Assembly: GCA_030062745.1 (NCBI GenBank)
Contig: CP099846.1
Location: 28,913,201 to 28,977,200 of the forward strand
Origin: Capitulum mitella
Taxonomy: Eukaryota > Arthropoda > Thecostraca > Pollicipedomorpha > Pollicipedidae
Length of the DNA: 64,000 bases
Direction of reading: 5' to 3'
Positions within the stretch are counted from its first letter, which is position 1. The number at the start of each line of letters is the position of its first letter. Under the pieces are notes generated by a model. That model was not told where the DNA came from. It searched no databases and worked only from the letters and a program-made list of their open reading frames with translations. The translations under genes and the position numbers were made by a program. Below, one piece after another: positions 1 through 12,689 of the stretch.

Positions 1-170
1 GCGTCAGTGACGTGACCCTATTCAGCTGCGGTGTCAATGACGTGACCCTATTCAGCTGCGGCGTCAGTGACGTGACCCTATTCAGCTGCAGAGTCAGTGG
101 CGTGACCGCGCTCACCCACGGGATCACTGACATGACTGCTGAGACGTGACGTCAGTGGCGTGACCCTGTT
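1..170. repeat. 30-bp tandem repeat at window edge
   Basis: Three near-identical 30-bp units (core GTCAGTGACGTGACCCTATT followed by CAGCTGCG) start at base 1. Two to three decayed units carrying GTCAGTGGCGTGACC follow. The array probably continues to the left of the window. Each unit contains a TGACGTGAC core and a CCCTATTCAG stretch resembling a 3' splice site on the + strand. I see no gene in it. Confidence 0.85.
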
Positions 171-1180
171 AGGATGTGCGGCCAGTGATGCCTGGACCCG
201 GCGACCCCGAGCGGCCCGTCTGGTCGAGGGGCGGAGGACAGAAGCGGCTCGAGGCGACACAGCTGGACCTCAGTCTCACTTCAGCTATGCCAGCATCTTG
301 CCTGTTCTGCCTCCGCTCACGGCGCTCGCGCTCGACGACGGCGCCCGACGTCGGAGTCTTCACCGCCGGCCGATGGTGGGGCTGATGTTGGAACGGTGCG
401 TCATCGCAGCGGAAACCCCAGACATAATGAGACGTTCCCTTAACGTTCCAAGGACACGACCCCTGCATCTCCCACTAGGCGGGGTCTTTACTGCGTTTAG
501 CCCGGCACTGCAGCTACACCACGACCGATTCACATCACGGCAGGCAGGCCAGTACTCACTTCGGCGCGCAGACGGCCTGCGCGGCGCCGATGGGCCTGTT
601 TTCGGCGCGGCTGAACGCGGGAAGGACCTCTCCGGGAGGCAGCGTCTCACGGCTCGCCGGTGTCTCACCTCATGCGACGGATCCGTTCGTCGTGCGTCAT
701 CGCCGTTGAAGCTATGCTTAACGCGCCGTCTACCAGCGTGTGTCAGTTCTTGTGAAGTGAGCTGCTCTTGCGCCGGGCATTCGCGGAACGGCGAAAAATC
801 CGATTCAAACGGCTCGGTAAGAGGCTCACTCGGATTGTCTTCGCTCAAGATCCTTCGTGACGCAGGCTGTAATCCGCAGAGATCTGTTTGCCAAAGGCCA
901 CGTCTAAGCCGTCGCACGGTTTTCCTGATAGGCGCTCACCGAAGGCTGGTCCTAGTCTGGATGAACAACACCGGCCGGAGAGATTACGGCGCCAATCTTG
1001 CAGCAGCCGCCATAGCTACGCACACCGAACAAACTCTGCACACCGCAGGAGGCGCGGCGAGCCAATTTGACCGACGCATTCGGCCCGGTTGTTCCGACTC
1101 CAGTCAGCTGAGCGGCACCTGGCCGGTGGCCTCCACACGAGCCCAACGCAGCACGACTTACCCCGCAAGGCAGTCACGCG
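171..1180. other. Intergenic, moderately GC-rich, no supported gene
   Basis: Long open frames run through here on both strands, but they follow from high GC and scarce stops. None shows a recognisable domain or splice-bounded exon. Confidence 0.5.
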
Positions 1181-1760
1181 ATCCCTGGAGCAGTCGGGCC
1201 GGCCGGCGCTCGCCGCTCGGCGCCGCTTCCGCCGTCCGTCGACTGCGGCCGCGCGGCGGCACGTCCGCGCGGCCGGCGCCGACCCGCGGCACGCCCACGG
1301 CCGCGTCACGTGACGCGGCGGCGCCGGCCGGGCGTCACGTGCGGGCGCCGCGCGCGAGCCGCCGGCGGTCGGCGAAGCGCCGAGTCACGCCGCCGCCGCC
1401 GCCGCGTGTTTGCCCAGCGCCGGCCGGCCAGTCACCGTGACGGCCTGGCGCGCCGAGGGCGTCCTCGAGAGGCCGGCGCGCACCGCCGCGCCCGCGCTCT
1501 CGGCACGCGGCGGCCGCGTCTGCGGCGCCCGCCGCCGCCGACGCCGCCGCCGCCCGGCCGAAGTCCGCGCGGCCGCCGCGCCGCCCGCGCCCGCGGACTC
1601 GCCGCACCTGCGCCAGACATCCTGCTCTTTTGAAGGGCCGCGCCCGCCCGCATTCCGACGGCCCGTGCGCTTCGCCTCCGCGCGGCCGCGCCTGCGCCTC
1701 GCCCGCGCCCGGCACCGGCACGGTACACCCTGCTCCCTCGCACCCAGCTCCGCATCCCTG
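1181..1760. promoter_or_regulatory. CpG-island-like block with E-boxes
   Basis: Extremely CpG-rich, with runs of CCG and CGC. A perfect palindromic GTCACGTGAC lies at 1305-1314 and a second CACGTG at 1336-1341. Composition falls sharply after about 1770. By analogy with the island just upstream of the membrane-protein candidate at 44.8 kb, this is probably a promoter or first non-coding exon. The transcript direction cannot be told. Confidence 0.45.
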
Positions 1761-4255
1761 CGTCTCTCGAGTGCCCACAACCCCTGACAGAAAGGGACCG
1801 GCTGTCACCAACGGCCTCCGACCAACAAACGACTGGCGATGTTGGTCTGTTAGGCGGTTGGCCAGGGCGAACTTTCCAACAGGGGTTTTGACAGCAGGAC
1901 ATGTGGACCACGGCGTATGGATTTGAAACTCCGTGGGTGGTTTGATATGAGCTTACTGTTAACGGGAATACTCCACCTTGGTTCACTTTTCCTCAATGGA
2001 CTTGACTGGTCTAAAAAATGTTGCCGATGACGTTTTCAGCACTCTTTTTCGCAAACATCTGACAGCTTGAAAATATGATGAATTAAAAACTGCATTCTGA
2101 AGCCATTCGCTAACATGACGAATTCAGCCCAATGAACGCAGCCTGGGTTTCATCCGCTCACGACGTCACGCAACAGCTGTGTCCAGGACACAGCCGAATC
2201 GGACAAAGGGAAAAACCTCGGGAAATCGCTTTAAACCCTTGTAAGTGTAGACTGCTGGGGTATAATGGATACTGCAGACTGACATCTTAGACCGCAGATC
2301 ACAGATTGGCTCTTTCAGTTCAAAAGAAGTGTAAGGTGGAGTATTTTCACCCAACATCGAATCTGTGAAATCATTAAACGGATCTACCCAAAAGCTGACG
2401 CTTGTCTGACAAATGACTTGAAGCGCCATAGTTTTGCAGTTCGGCTCATTGGCACCGATATGTGTAATGAACACTTAGAGATTCAGACACATCTTAGGGC
2501 CAACCCACGATGTGGCTTTTCTATTCACAAACAAGTTGCAACAGCGAATGCAAGCGAAACGTGGAAAAGTTCAGTCGACGATAGTTACCACTGCCATCGA
2601 ATAAGGCTTAAAAAAAGGCAACACGTGCGGGCTCGTGCGGCGTCCGGAGACAGGCGGCTGGCCATTTCACCGCCAAAAAATCGTGCAAAAAACCGCATCA
2701 GACGAAATGCCACTCTCCCCTACGAAGTTAAAACAGGTATCAGGTAAGACGTCTAGAATATCAATAGGAATTGGTAAAAATCGCGAATAATTTGTGACGC
2801 TGCGCCTGCGTAACCAAGCGTAATAAACGACATTTTACTTTGCCTGCTATCTTTGGATACATTTTCAATAGATTAGCCAATTTCCTAAAGTTGGAACATC
2901 TTCAGACACACTCAGTGAAACATGCTGCGTAAAGCCCAATAGCGCGGTTGGTGCCCTTCCTGAAGAAAAGTATTCCGTTTGTAACGCACTCGATGACGTT
3001 TGAAATGATGATGTTTGACGACGAGGCACCAAATGAAGAGGTTCAACAAACTCATAAATAGGATGGTACCGCTGTACGCTGTATTACTGCAGTACTGCAT
3101 ATTGTGCGCTTCATTGCTAATACCGAAACATTCGAGCGCAGTAAGAAAATACATCACACGTGTTTTTCCCTACGGATGTCAACGTTCTGTCCTTGGTCTC
3201 AAACACAGTTTGAACGGGGTGTTGCGGTACCTGCAGCCTCCCGATCATCGCTCAGTGACTTTCTTGTGTCCGAAAACTGGGAGCCCCTCTCAAATCCGGC
3301 ACTGCTGACAGTGTTATGCTATCTGGTGCACATAATGACCATACATCACGAACAGCATAAAGTTTATTTATCCCTTATTCACACTATTACTTTGGCCGTT
3401 GATAAATGAAGACAGTAGTATCTGGGGTTTCGGCAGCAGCTGCTCGGGCCCCGTAACAAGCGCGCCATTTGCCACGATCTGCCATCTATAGTCCATGCTC
3501 AATATATCAAGATTCAGGCAAGTACGTCATAATTGTTTACGGTTTCAGGTACTTGGGCTTTGGAGTCCTGTAAGGTTCAGCTGTCGGCGCTATTGCAAAA
3601 GTCTGGTCGAACAAGACACGGCATCGCATTTAGACTTTTCAAACAGGTCAGTCAGTTATACAACGGGACTCATGCCCGCTGCCCGTGTGGCCCATGACTG
3701 CAGGTTATATTTTTCGCAAACACGTCCTTCACCGAGCTTCCAAAGACCCCGTTTTTCACGATATTTCTCATGCTTAGGTAAGCACGACAAAGTCGCTCAC
3801 CAAGGCCGTTTATGCGTACGCAAAACAATGAACGTGCTAGGCAAATGGCCTCGTGTAAGCTTTTCTTCAAATTGCGCACCACTTCCTCCTTCGTTAAATG
3901 GCAGTAAATGACGGAAGTGGAAAATACCCGATAAGCCAGTTTACCTGTAAAAAATATCAAGTTGTACGGATGGTCATCAAAACGACTGTCTCTACTGGCG
4001 ATAATGTTTTTATCACCACCAGCATTAGAAATGTCTCACATTAAGAAACCTCACGTCTTTCTTTTACGTTGTTCCGTTATGTTTCTCATCGTCGACGGCT
4101 GTATTCTCACGGGCATTGATCTGCCTGGTCAGGTCCGTTAGCACAACTGAGCCTAAATCGTCTATGAATCCTTTCAGCTATGTACCTCTAGACTGGACCA
4201 ACTGTCAGCATCAAACTTGAAAAGGAACCCAGCAGTACCATAGCCACGCAAGCGG
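1761..4255. other. Intergenic, no gene seen
   Basis: AT-richer sequence with only short frames and no recognisable protein. It contains one diverged repeat copy, listed separately. Nothing else stands out. Confidence 0.5.
2290..2760. repeat. Diverged dispersed repeat, copy 1
   Basis: Shares collinear blocks with 6390-6710. Examples are GTTAAAACAGGTATCAGGTAAG here against ATTAAAACACGTATCATGTA there, and matching GTCTGACAAA / GTCTGCCAAA and ATTGGCAC segments in the same order. The pair looks like an old dispersed element of unknown class. No terminal repeats were found. Confidence 0.4.
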
Positions 4256-4660
4256 TCCTCGCACCCTCCCCGTCTCCCGCACTCCTGCGTCCCCCGGGAG
4301 CCGCTCCGAGTCCCGGACCTCGGCCGACAGGACGACCCCGCGCGCCGCCGGCCGTCTCCGGTTCCTCGATTGGGCGCGGCTATCCTGCAGGCAAACACGG
4401 CCGCCCCCGGCGCAGCCCGAGCGTCAACAGCGCCGCGCGGCCGCCGACCATTAGGTCCCGTTTGCACGGCCCTGTTGGCGCACGGGTAGGGTTGCGGCGA
4501 GTCCGGCGCGGCGCGCCGCCGGCGACGGCCGGTGACCCGGCTGCGGTCGGTCCGGGCGGGACGCGACGCCACCCTCAGGACGGCCAGCGAAGGGAGAGGG
4601 TGAGGGCGGGCTGGACGGTTTGGTCTCCGCCAGTCCGGTCGCTAGGCCCCGCCCCCGGCA
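4256..4660. promoter_or_regulatory. CpG-island-like block
   Basis: GC-rich block with dense CpG between AT-richer flanks. A donor-like GAGAGG|GTGAGGG occurs near its right edge on the + strand (about 4597-4606). That would fit a 5' non-coding exon, but no coding frame is convincing. Candidate promoter only. Confidence 0.35.
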
Positions 4661-6925
4661 GGTCCTGCTGGCTTGTGAATGGTCGGTGTAATCGTGCGGC
4701 GATTGACTGCACCTCAGTTTTTTCTCTTACTCGCGCAGTGCAGGCGTCATGAAATGATCTTAGTTGATCTTAGTTGTAGTAGCGTTGTAATTCAACGTTT
4801 TCGGGTGAGAAACGTTTTTCGCTCGCATAAAGCAGTGGTCTTGAAATCTGTTTGTAAAGGGAAGTATTATATTCCAAAGTCTTCATGTTCAAAGTGCTAC
4901 AATAATTCCATGAGAAAGGAATGCGCGGTCGGTACCATTCCTGCTATGTTGTCTCGCTTTCTTTTAAATTTAGTTTGCTATGCTGTTGTAGCATTTCAAA
5001 GTCTCTTGAGGTTGTTACTGATGGTAAGCAGAATGAAATTGTCAAATGATACATACATCTGAGCTGTTTTCGCCAGATGACATATGTTTTGCATGCTTTG
5101 TGGGCAATACGTACTTCGGCGTGTACCTTGCTCAGTTTTGTTTTCTTATTACCTTCACTGCACAGCACCATAATTCAACTTTCTTATCAATGAATGGTGG
5201 AGGGCGCCTGGAACGCCACGTTTTCATGAATGGCCTTGGCGAAAAATAATCAGCTGATCAAACATGCCACCATGCAAGTGCTTTCTTCACGACTGGCGAT
5301 AAAAAAGCACTTTTTCGTAACGATACTGGTCAAAAAGGCAAAAAATACTGGCCTTCGAAATGCCTAGAGGACTCGCATCTGATCAATGTATTCCTGTATT
5401 TGACTTCGATTCCCCTTTCGAAAAAGATTGTGTCAGATTGTTTGAATTGGTTTCTAAACAAAAATCAGGAGAGGAAAGATAATGGCATGGGCAAGCAACA
5501 AAATAATACGTCATCAGACCACACCTTTCGGATGAAGGCACATACATGACGCATTATGATGATAAGTGAGGCGTGGGATGCCTCCAGCAATAGGTGGGCT
5601 CAAGACCTGCAAACGTCAGCTGCCTAGTCCAACACCCGCACATCTGGGCGTCGTCGCATACAAGGACACGCGAACACGTGCAGCGAAAACGCGATTTTGA
5701 AAGGTATGGCCCCATCATGCAGTGACGTCGAGGCTGCTTGGCATTATTTCCACGGGTGGAGGACTGGAGGCTTTTGAAGACTTTTACCGTTATCAGAAAA
5801 GGTCTCAGTTCCATTGTTTCATTGTATGGCCACCAGCAAATTCTCAGTTTATACGCATACTGATGGTCCCTTGGCAAAAATAAAAATACTCACACCAGCC
5901 TCCTTCAGTGACATCTCTGCATCAATCGAACTGCTCATTACCGACTTTCGCGCACGACCGGAAAAAGTTCGCAAAGGTCGAATAACCGATTCATAAATTC
6001 CTCCTAGTTTTCTCCTCATTTCGCATCTCCCCAAAGAAAGCTGCGAACGGATGCACGGAAGATATTTCGAGCCATGTATTATACAATTATCACCGCATTT
6101 TCTCAGGAACCATCAGAGTCAAGTCATTTTTCTTGATATTCAGACAACGCATCGACTGCAGCGGCTACAAACTGTATCAGATTTCGCCATCGATAGCGCG
6201 CTTGTGCAGTCCGAAGTTTTAAGTCTGAATCTAGCACACCAGAGCCGAACGCACTTTTACCATTCAGCTGGCTGGTCCCTGAGCATGCCACTTCAATCAA
6301 TATGAAAAGGTGATCGAAGGACAATAGCCAGGAACAATGCAAAAAACTGACTTATTGTACAATCGTCCACAAACATCTTTATAACTTCTTTGTTAACGTT
6401 TGCTGCAAGCCTTGCTTTTACATCAACAGGTCTTAAAACCGAATCATGAGGAACAGATCTATATTTCAAAATCAAATATATGAAAAAACAGAATGTGAAT
6501 ATTATCAGATCTATGAAATACGGATTAGGAGACAGCTGACGTTTGTCTGCCAAACGATTTGAATTGTGTAAATTTTTAGTTTAACTTATTGGCACAGAGT
6601 CACGCAACTGTCGCCATTTGTACAACCAGAAAATATTTGAAATGGAATGAGAATATTCCCGGTGAAATTAAAACACGTATCATGTAAGAAGCTTGGGTTA
6701 AATAGTGGAAGAATCTATATCATTAATAGCTGCGCGGCAACGTCACCAAAGCTAATGGATGACCTTTGACCGCGGCTGCCGACTCTGGCGTTCAGCAGGG
6801 TAGCCAGGATTTTCTAGAGTGGGCAGGGTCAAAACGCTGTTCTCTAAGCACGCAAAACGTTTGGCACCCAACGGTAACCAATGTCCATGGTAAAACAGCC
6901 AAAACATGGTGGTAAGGAGGAGAAG
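4661..6925. other. Intergenic, no gene seen
   Basis: AT-rich with short frames only. It includes the second copy of a diverged repeat (6390-6710) and, near 6796, a GTAGCCAGGATTTT segment of the kind found at the ends of short elements elsewhere in the window (62.9 kb). Confidence 0.5.
6390..6710. repeat. Diverged dispersed repeat, copy 2
   Basis: Partner of 2290-2760 in the same orientation, with matching blocks in the same order. Identity looks low, so the copies are old. Confidence 0.4.
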
Positions 6926-6929
6926 GTCG

Positions 6930-7660
6930 GTTGATCCTTCTGGCCCTCGCCTGCGTACGCCCCTGCATATTTCTGATGATGCCGGACAGGCGAATGACTG
7001 CACGCAGACGAGCCTGATATCATGTCGAGCGCCACAAACACACGAACGCCCGCGGTGCCTGGCGCCACCGCCCGGGCCTGCTGCGGGAATGTACTGGGGT
7101 GTCCCGGCCTTTCTTCACCCGCCGGAGGCCTGCAGCTTCCCGCATCGGCAAGCCGGGTCCGGCCCTGCCGTCGGCCGCCTCTACTAACCTGAGCAGATGC
7201 TCGCCGGTTCTGGGTGACCTCTGATGACCTCGGACGGCTCTGCTGACCTTCTCTACTCTTGAGCTGGCCTCTGCTGGTGACGCCGGTGCCGGATGAGCTT
7301 CTGCTGGTGTCTTGAGCCCTCGGCGGAACGCCGCTGACCTCGGCTGGCCTCCGCTGGCGTCCGCTGACCCCGGCTGATTTGCCCGTTCGTCGCCGGGCAG
7401 CCAGAGGGACTGCGGCAGAGCGAGCCCCGCGCCCGCCGTCCGCGCGCGCCCGCACCAACCTGTGTTGCGCGGCGGCCGACGCGCTGCAAGGCTGCACGCG
7501 TTGCGCCGCTCGCCGCTGATTGGTGGAAGCGCCATGAGTGACGTGGCGAGTGGGCGCCGCCGTGACGTCATTCAGCCACATTGTTTTCCCAGGCGGGCGC
7601 GCCGCCAGCCGGCGTCCGGCGAGCGGGTGACGTCAGAACTGTCACGTGATCGCAAACGGA
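6930..7660. promoter_or_regulatory. CpG island with CCAAT, CRE and E-box sites
   Basis: GC-rich block whose right edge carries an ordered set of classical promoter sites: a reverse CCAAT (ATTGG, 7519-7523), two full CRE palindromes TGACGTCA (7563-7570 and 7628-7635) and CACGTG (7643-7648). On the - strand a donor-like ACACAG|GTTGGTG follows at about 7460. The body at 7190-7380 is a degenerate short repeat rich in CTGACCTCGGCTGG-like units. A - strand transcript starting near 7.6 kb is the simplest reading, but no coding exon was identified. Confidence 0.5.
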
Positions 7661-9381
7661 CTCCCGAAATTTGAATTGTTCGTGCAATTGTTTGATAAGA
7701 TTGCGGAATGCCTTCATCATTTTCAAACATCAGTAGTCGGCCGAGTACATCAACCACTTTTTAAGGATGGTGCGTTTCTGGGGCCGTTTGAAATCGAACA
7801 TCGATAAAAACTGTGACTATATAAATACAACTTGCAACACGATGGCTCCACACACAAGTCAGCGGATATTGTCTTGATATTTATGAACGTTTGAACTCCC
7901 AAGGTCACAATCGAAAGGCAGGTTGGTCGTTGTAACACTGTAAGTATCCTTGGAATAAATGAAAGTCACTTTTGTGCATTTATTCAACGTGCCAACCAAA
8001 TGCCAAAGGCAACGCTTCACTTACATATGTCCTGCAGTTCAACACACCTTGTTTCAGCACCTCTTCAGCTCGTGCCTGCGGTTTAGCGTCGTTCTTTTTT
8101 CCCAGTGAGCGTTAGTGACACCCGTTCCATGGAAGCGTGCAGAAAAAGTCTGAAAAATCCCCTATTTCGGAGTCCGTGCACGTCGTGCACCGTTGACTGG
8201 GCAAGCATCGCGCATGTTCACAGAACGTGAGCTTCTGGACTGGTATTGACACGCCTATAGGCCTGTTTCTACAGTCGGGTACTTCAGATTTGCAAATACG
8301 TGCAGGCGGTTGTGGGTACAATAAAACAATCGGGAACGACGCCTGGTCCGCTCAGGATTAAGCGAAAAACGATGGCGTAAGAGCTCCCGCGTCATTCAGA
8401 AATTCACGACAACCTCTCGTTACGCTCCGTTCAGTCTCACTGAGCCAATGCTAACTTTCCAAGTTACTCGTTCGGTGGGCGGTGAGCCCAAATGCCTCCC
8501 TCCTCGGTGGTCCCATGCCGTCCTCGGGCTTCCTGTTTTATACTAAGTCATGATTATGAAAAGAAAGAGCCTTCGTTCTGTCCTAAGTCATATACCTTCT
8601 TTCTGTAAGCCCAAGTTTTTCCCGGCATGAAGAAAGTTTTTTGCATAATCATGCCGAAGGCCCGAGAACCTATCAAGACCATTTTTGCCTTTACCATACT
8701 GTGTTCACTGATCGTCGCCAGTGACTGTTCATGACGGATTATGAGAACTGCACAATGCCTTGCCAAGCATCATTGTTTGCAATACCACAAACACGGCGGG
8801 CAAAACGTAACCGTCGAAATTCATGCATGCAGCTTGCGCTTGGGAAAGCAAGGCAAATTAAGCTGATCATGATGGGTCTTCGTGCGCGTTCCGATGTCGC
8901 ACACAGTATCGGACCCGACACAATGACATTCGGATACGGAGGCACATGATCTCGATATTAACGGGGCGTGGCGCAAAACTCCAGTGCTTGGTCACCGCCC
9001 TGTCATTCTATGGCAAACAACCGTGAAGGAAAAGTTGACCGGAACACACATAAAACCACGCCACACGCGGTCGCACTTACAGATAGGCGTCCGCATATCC
9101 GACAGCACGATGCCGGCTTTTCCTCCGTGAATCCCGCGTGGAGCACTGTGAAGAGCCGCACTGTTTCCGCCACGTGTACCCGTTACCCTGGCGTTGTGGG
9201 CCCGTCGAAACCGGGTGGGGAATATCCAAGGTTTTTCCGTGTGCATTCGTGTGAGGGGGCACGGGATCCAGACACGTCTGCCTACTGCATGGTTATCGGT
9301 GGGCGCACTGGGGGGGCTGGCGAGGGAGAGTCTAGATGATCCGGTTTGTCCACTCCACTGATTAAGCTTGATGTCAGACAT

Positions 9382-9385
<4 letters not shown>
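7661..9385. other. Intergenic, no gene seen
   Basis: Short frames only. One - strand frame of 69 codons (8112-8321) is cysteine-rich but lacks a signal peptide or any supporting context, so I do not call it. Confidence 0.5.

Positions 9386-9425
<40 letters not shown>
9386..9425. repeat. (AT)n microsatellite
   Basis: Uninterrupted alternating A and T, about 20 units. Confidence 0.95.
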
Positions 9426-9426
<1 letters not shown>

Positions 9427-9684
9427 CCCACTGGAAATGGCAGTTTGATTGGCGCTTTGGATAAGTTTGATTTGATGACCTTTTTGGATAAATTCTCGAT
9501 ATTTCATATAGTTTTCTTTGTTACTGGTTGTGTCCGCTAAAGGTGGCTCCCATATTCATAACATAAAAAATTAAAGTTAGCATATATTTGAAGCTAGCAT
9601 ACTTTTGAACGTTCCGTCGTACATTGGAACATTTTCAAGAACATAGTGAGACAGTTCAAACATACGATTAGATAAGAACGTTGA

Positions 9685-10640
9685 TCAAACACATGCATAA
9701 TTCACACAGATCTTCGTGTTTTTGTCCTGCGAGAATCTAAATTCGGCGTCCCAGCGGAGCACCGTCAAAATCTCCAGGTTGTCCAGAGCATTGACTTGAC
9801 TGTTGATGGTCAGGTCCAAGTCACGTATATGAATGGTTTCCAGAATCTGGAGTCGTCGTCTGTTGTTATCAGCTGCGATGACTCTCAGATTATTACTCGT
9901 GTGTTGTCTAGTTCGTGTCTCTTGGGGGAACCGCTCGGTGTGTGAACGCGGGCCACCGTTCTCAAGGTGCATGGTCACTCGTCTGCTGAAGGCTGTCGTG
10001 GTGTGTCCAACGCAAGCACAATTTTCAATGAGTGCGGAGTCTGTTTTTTGACATCCGGAAGAAGATGGAGTTGGACTGCTTCATCACGACAGGATATTAG
10101 GACATATTGTTCCACAGTATGATGGAGTATTTCGTGGGGTTTCCGAAGTAAATGATGAGTTTTAGTCTATCTTCTGGGCTTCTTGTCTCGATGTTTCGGT
10201 TTGTGATGTCTCTGAGCACCTTCTCGTCTACCGTTGAATGGAAGACGTGGTATTGCTGTAGACGAGCTCGTTACTAGTTGAAGCATTATCCGTGGGTGCA
10301 GCATGGTGGTTGTGATGCTCAGACACAACCTCGTTGATGACATCATCGATGAGTTGCATTGGGTAGATGTTGACAAGCATTTGCTTGACTCTGCGGAGCT
10401 CTTGCTGCAGGAGAATCCACGAGGAGCTTGAGCTTGAGATGGAGCTCTAGAGCTTGGTGGACGAAGACCTTCATGAAGCTCGACTCGTAGCGGCTGGGGC
10501 ACTCGCCGTCGCCGTTCAGACATCTTCCAGCATCGGTAGGCTTTAGGTGTGCGCTGGTGACAAATCGCCTGTCTGAGCCGTCGATTGCCACGTCTAAGAA
10601 GCTGGTTTTATTCGCTAGATTTTTTTGGTGATGAAGCTCA
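9685..10640 (-). mobile_element. Penelope-like retroelement fragment (RT end plus GIY-YIG)
   Basis: Read on the - strand, 10620-10500 encodes a segment like the region just after the reverse-transcriptase core of Penelope-like elements. It has a TSFLDV motif followed by a T-x-A/V-H/Y-x-KPT-x-x-GR-x-LN pattern. Further on (10020-9700) comes a GIY-YIG-endonuclease-like start (ACVGHTTTAFSRRV), then the family's C-terminal pattern of N-x-RRRLQILETIHI. A serine-rich linker lies between. The pieces fall in more than one frame and the catalytic RT core is missing, so this is a dead 5'-truncated fragment. It stops abruptly next to the hairpin at 10723-10783. Penelope elements are retroelements without capsid genes. 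Identification is by motif memory, not by search. Confidence 0.6.
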
Positions 10641-10722
10641 ATCCGGACTTCTCTTGGAGTTTGGTTTCCAACATGTCCAAGCTGCCCATGTCCTTCATGT
10701 CTACGAGATGTTCCTTAAGTTT

Positions 10723-10783
10723 ATGCCTTTAAAACATAAAGCCCATCCTGCGGCACAGGATGGGCTTTATGTTTTAAAGGCAT
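10723..10783. repeat. Perfect 28-bp-arm hairpin
   Basis: Arms 10723-10750 and 10756-10783 are exact reverse complements around a 5-base loop (CGGCA). It is not a bacterial-type terminator and shows no element ends. It sits at the 5' break of the Penelope-like fragment, suggesting a fold-back copying event. Confidence 0.95.
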
Positions 10784-10873
10784 TTTGAAGGATATTTTTA
10801 TCGTATCGAGTGTTTAAACTGACTCACTATGTTTTTGAAAATGTGCTAATGTAGGGCAAAACATTGAAAAGCA

Positions 10874-12124
10874 TTAAACCGGCACCGCCTGGTGTGTTTT
10901 TGTACCCGCCACTGCCTGGGGTGTCAAAAAGAGCACCCCCTGCTATCTCAGGATCTAACCGTCCGATCTGAACCGATCTACCATCAATTGATAGCTGTTT
11001 TGCGATTCAGAAAAGACTATGTTAGCCCTGCTCACTTGACTGATGACGTCAGAGATCACAGAAAACGCATAACACGACATCGGAAAAACTTACTTCGGTT
11101 TGTACCTCATATCATCGGTACTATCTTCTGCATGAAATGCATGCCAAAATGTTAAAAAACGCCAGGTTAAGGTCAGCCTAGGTCAGGCGAAATATTAGTC
11201 TTACTTTACATGCCAACGATCGATACTTACTCGCAGCCCTTTGGATCCTCGTGACAAAAGGAATGAAAGTGAAACCTTCTCATGACCATCTTTGCATTAT
11301 CTGCGTTTCATCCAGTCAAGGTCATGTCGGGTCAGGTCAAGTCAGAAGAGGTTGCATTACTCTTCCTGCCAAAAGCAGCATTGCTTGCTGCGATTTTTAA
11401 CTGTGTCAAGTACAGAACTGAAACGAATCTCGTAAAAATCAAATATGTTCTGTCTGCTTTTTAGAGGGTTAAGGTCAAGCCAGGTGAGAGTAAATAGTCA
11501 TTTTTCTTTTTCTGACTAGGAACAAGAACTGCTGTCTGCTGCTACTGAACGATCTTCCACGGACAATATTGTATTTCATTTCGTTTTGACATCTGCCTAC
11601 GACGTAACCTAACCTGGCATGACCTCACGTTGCATATGGTGAACTTTGCTAAGAAGTGCATATAGATCTGCTTGTCTGACCTGGGATGGTTGGGATTGAA
11701 CGATTGGGAAAGTCAGCGGGATTAACTTCTATCAACCACAATGCGAATCAATCCAATTGCCATAGTGCATATGACCTAGCATGACCTCTAACGTCGAATG
11801 TCACGATCGTGTATTCTTTTGGGGGTCATTTCCTGTGCAAGTCCAAATACTCCAGGCACTACACTCGCAAATATTATAAACAAAAAGAACGAAGCGTGTT
11901 CGCGTCACTGCCTGAACAGGCAAAAACAAGCATGCAAAGGTTCATTTATGACGTAATATTTCCATGACCTCACCTAGAATAAAATGGTTTTAATGTAGAA
12001 ATATGTAGAATTAATTGTTGAACAGCTACTGAAAATTTGGTTGGGTTGACTCTGACGGTTCAGAAGTACTTTAAGAAGAACCGAGGGGTGCCCTTTTTCA
12101 CACCCCAGGCGGTGTCGGGCTAAA
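10874..12124. mobile_element. TTAA-type non-autonomous DNA transposon, copy A
   Basis: About 1.25 kb with terminal inverted repeats. The left end reads TTAA then ACCGGCACCGCCTGG, continuing through GGGTGTCAAAAAG. The right end is the reverse complement of CCCGACACCGCCTGGGGTGT and then GAAAAAGGGCACCCC. The flanking tetramer is TTAA on the left and decayed on the right, as expected for a piggyBac-type target. There is no transposase frame. The interior is rich in AGGTCA/TGACCT hexamers. A second copy in the same orientation is at 19521-20787. Confidence 0.65.
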
Positions 12125-12224
12125 TATGTCCTTGCTTGAATCATTCTGTGTGTTATGCACCTTTGAACCATGTTAACCGAACACGTCCCGGTAACAAAGG
12201 AAACTATACTACATATCCAAAATT

Positions 12225-12227
<3 letters not shown>

Positions 12228-12256
<29 letters not shown>

Positions 12257-12296
12257 CATGTCATAGCATGATAGCATAGTATAGCATCATAGTATA

Positions 12297-12342
<46 letters not shown>
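12228..12342. repeat. (AT)n microsatellites
   Basis: Two AT tracts (12228-12256 and about 12294-12342) separated by a short CATAGTAT-rich spacer. Confidence 0.95.
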
Positions 12343-12346
<4 letters not shown>

Positions 12347-12546
12347 CGCGCGGTTGGGAGGGGTCGTTTTAGGGCCCCTTGCGGTTTTTCTTCAATAACT
12401 TTTCGGTGAAGGGGATTTGCAGTGCTGACTTTTTCCGCACATGAGTTTTGAACATTTAAACACAATGAATAAGATTTCCAGAATTTTTCATGCAACAAGC
12501 CGTGACCTGTGAACTTTTTATGAAGGTCATGTCAGTCGATATATTT

Positions 12547-12689
<143 letters not shown>

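Noticed and set aside
160-1440. 426-codon + strand open frame at the left of the window
   Set aside because: It runs through GC-rich DNA with few stops, has an arginine/proline-rich low-complexity composition and overlapping open frames on both strands, and shows no domain.
8112-8321. Cysteine-rich 69-codon frame that might be a small secreted peptide
   Set aside because: No signal peptide, no repeat of the pattern nearby, no transcription evidence.
10723-10783. Rho-independent terminator
   Set aside because: Eukaryotic context with no adjacent gene end. The 28-bp perfect arms fit a fold-back event better.
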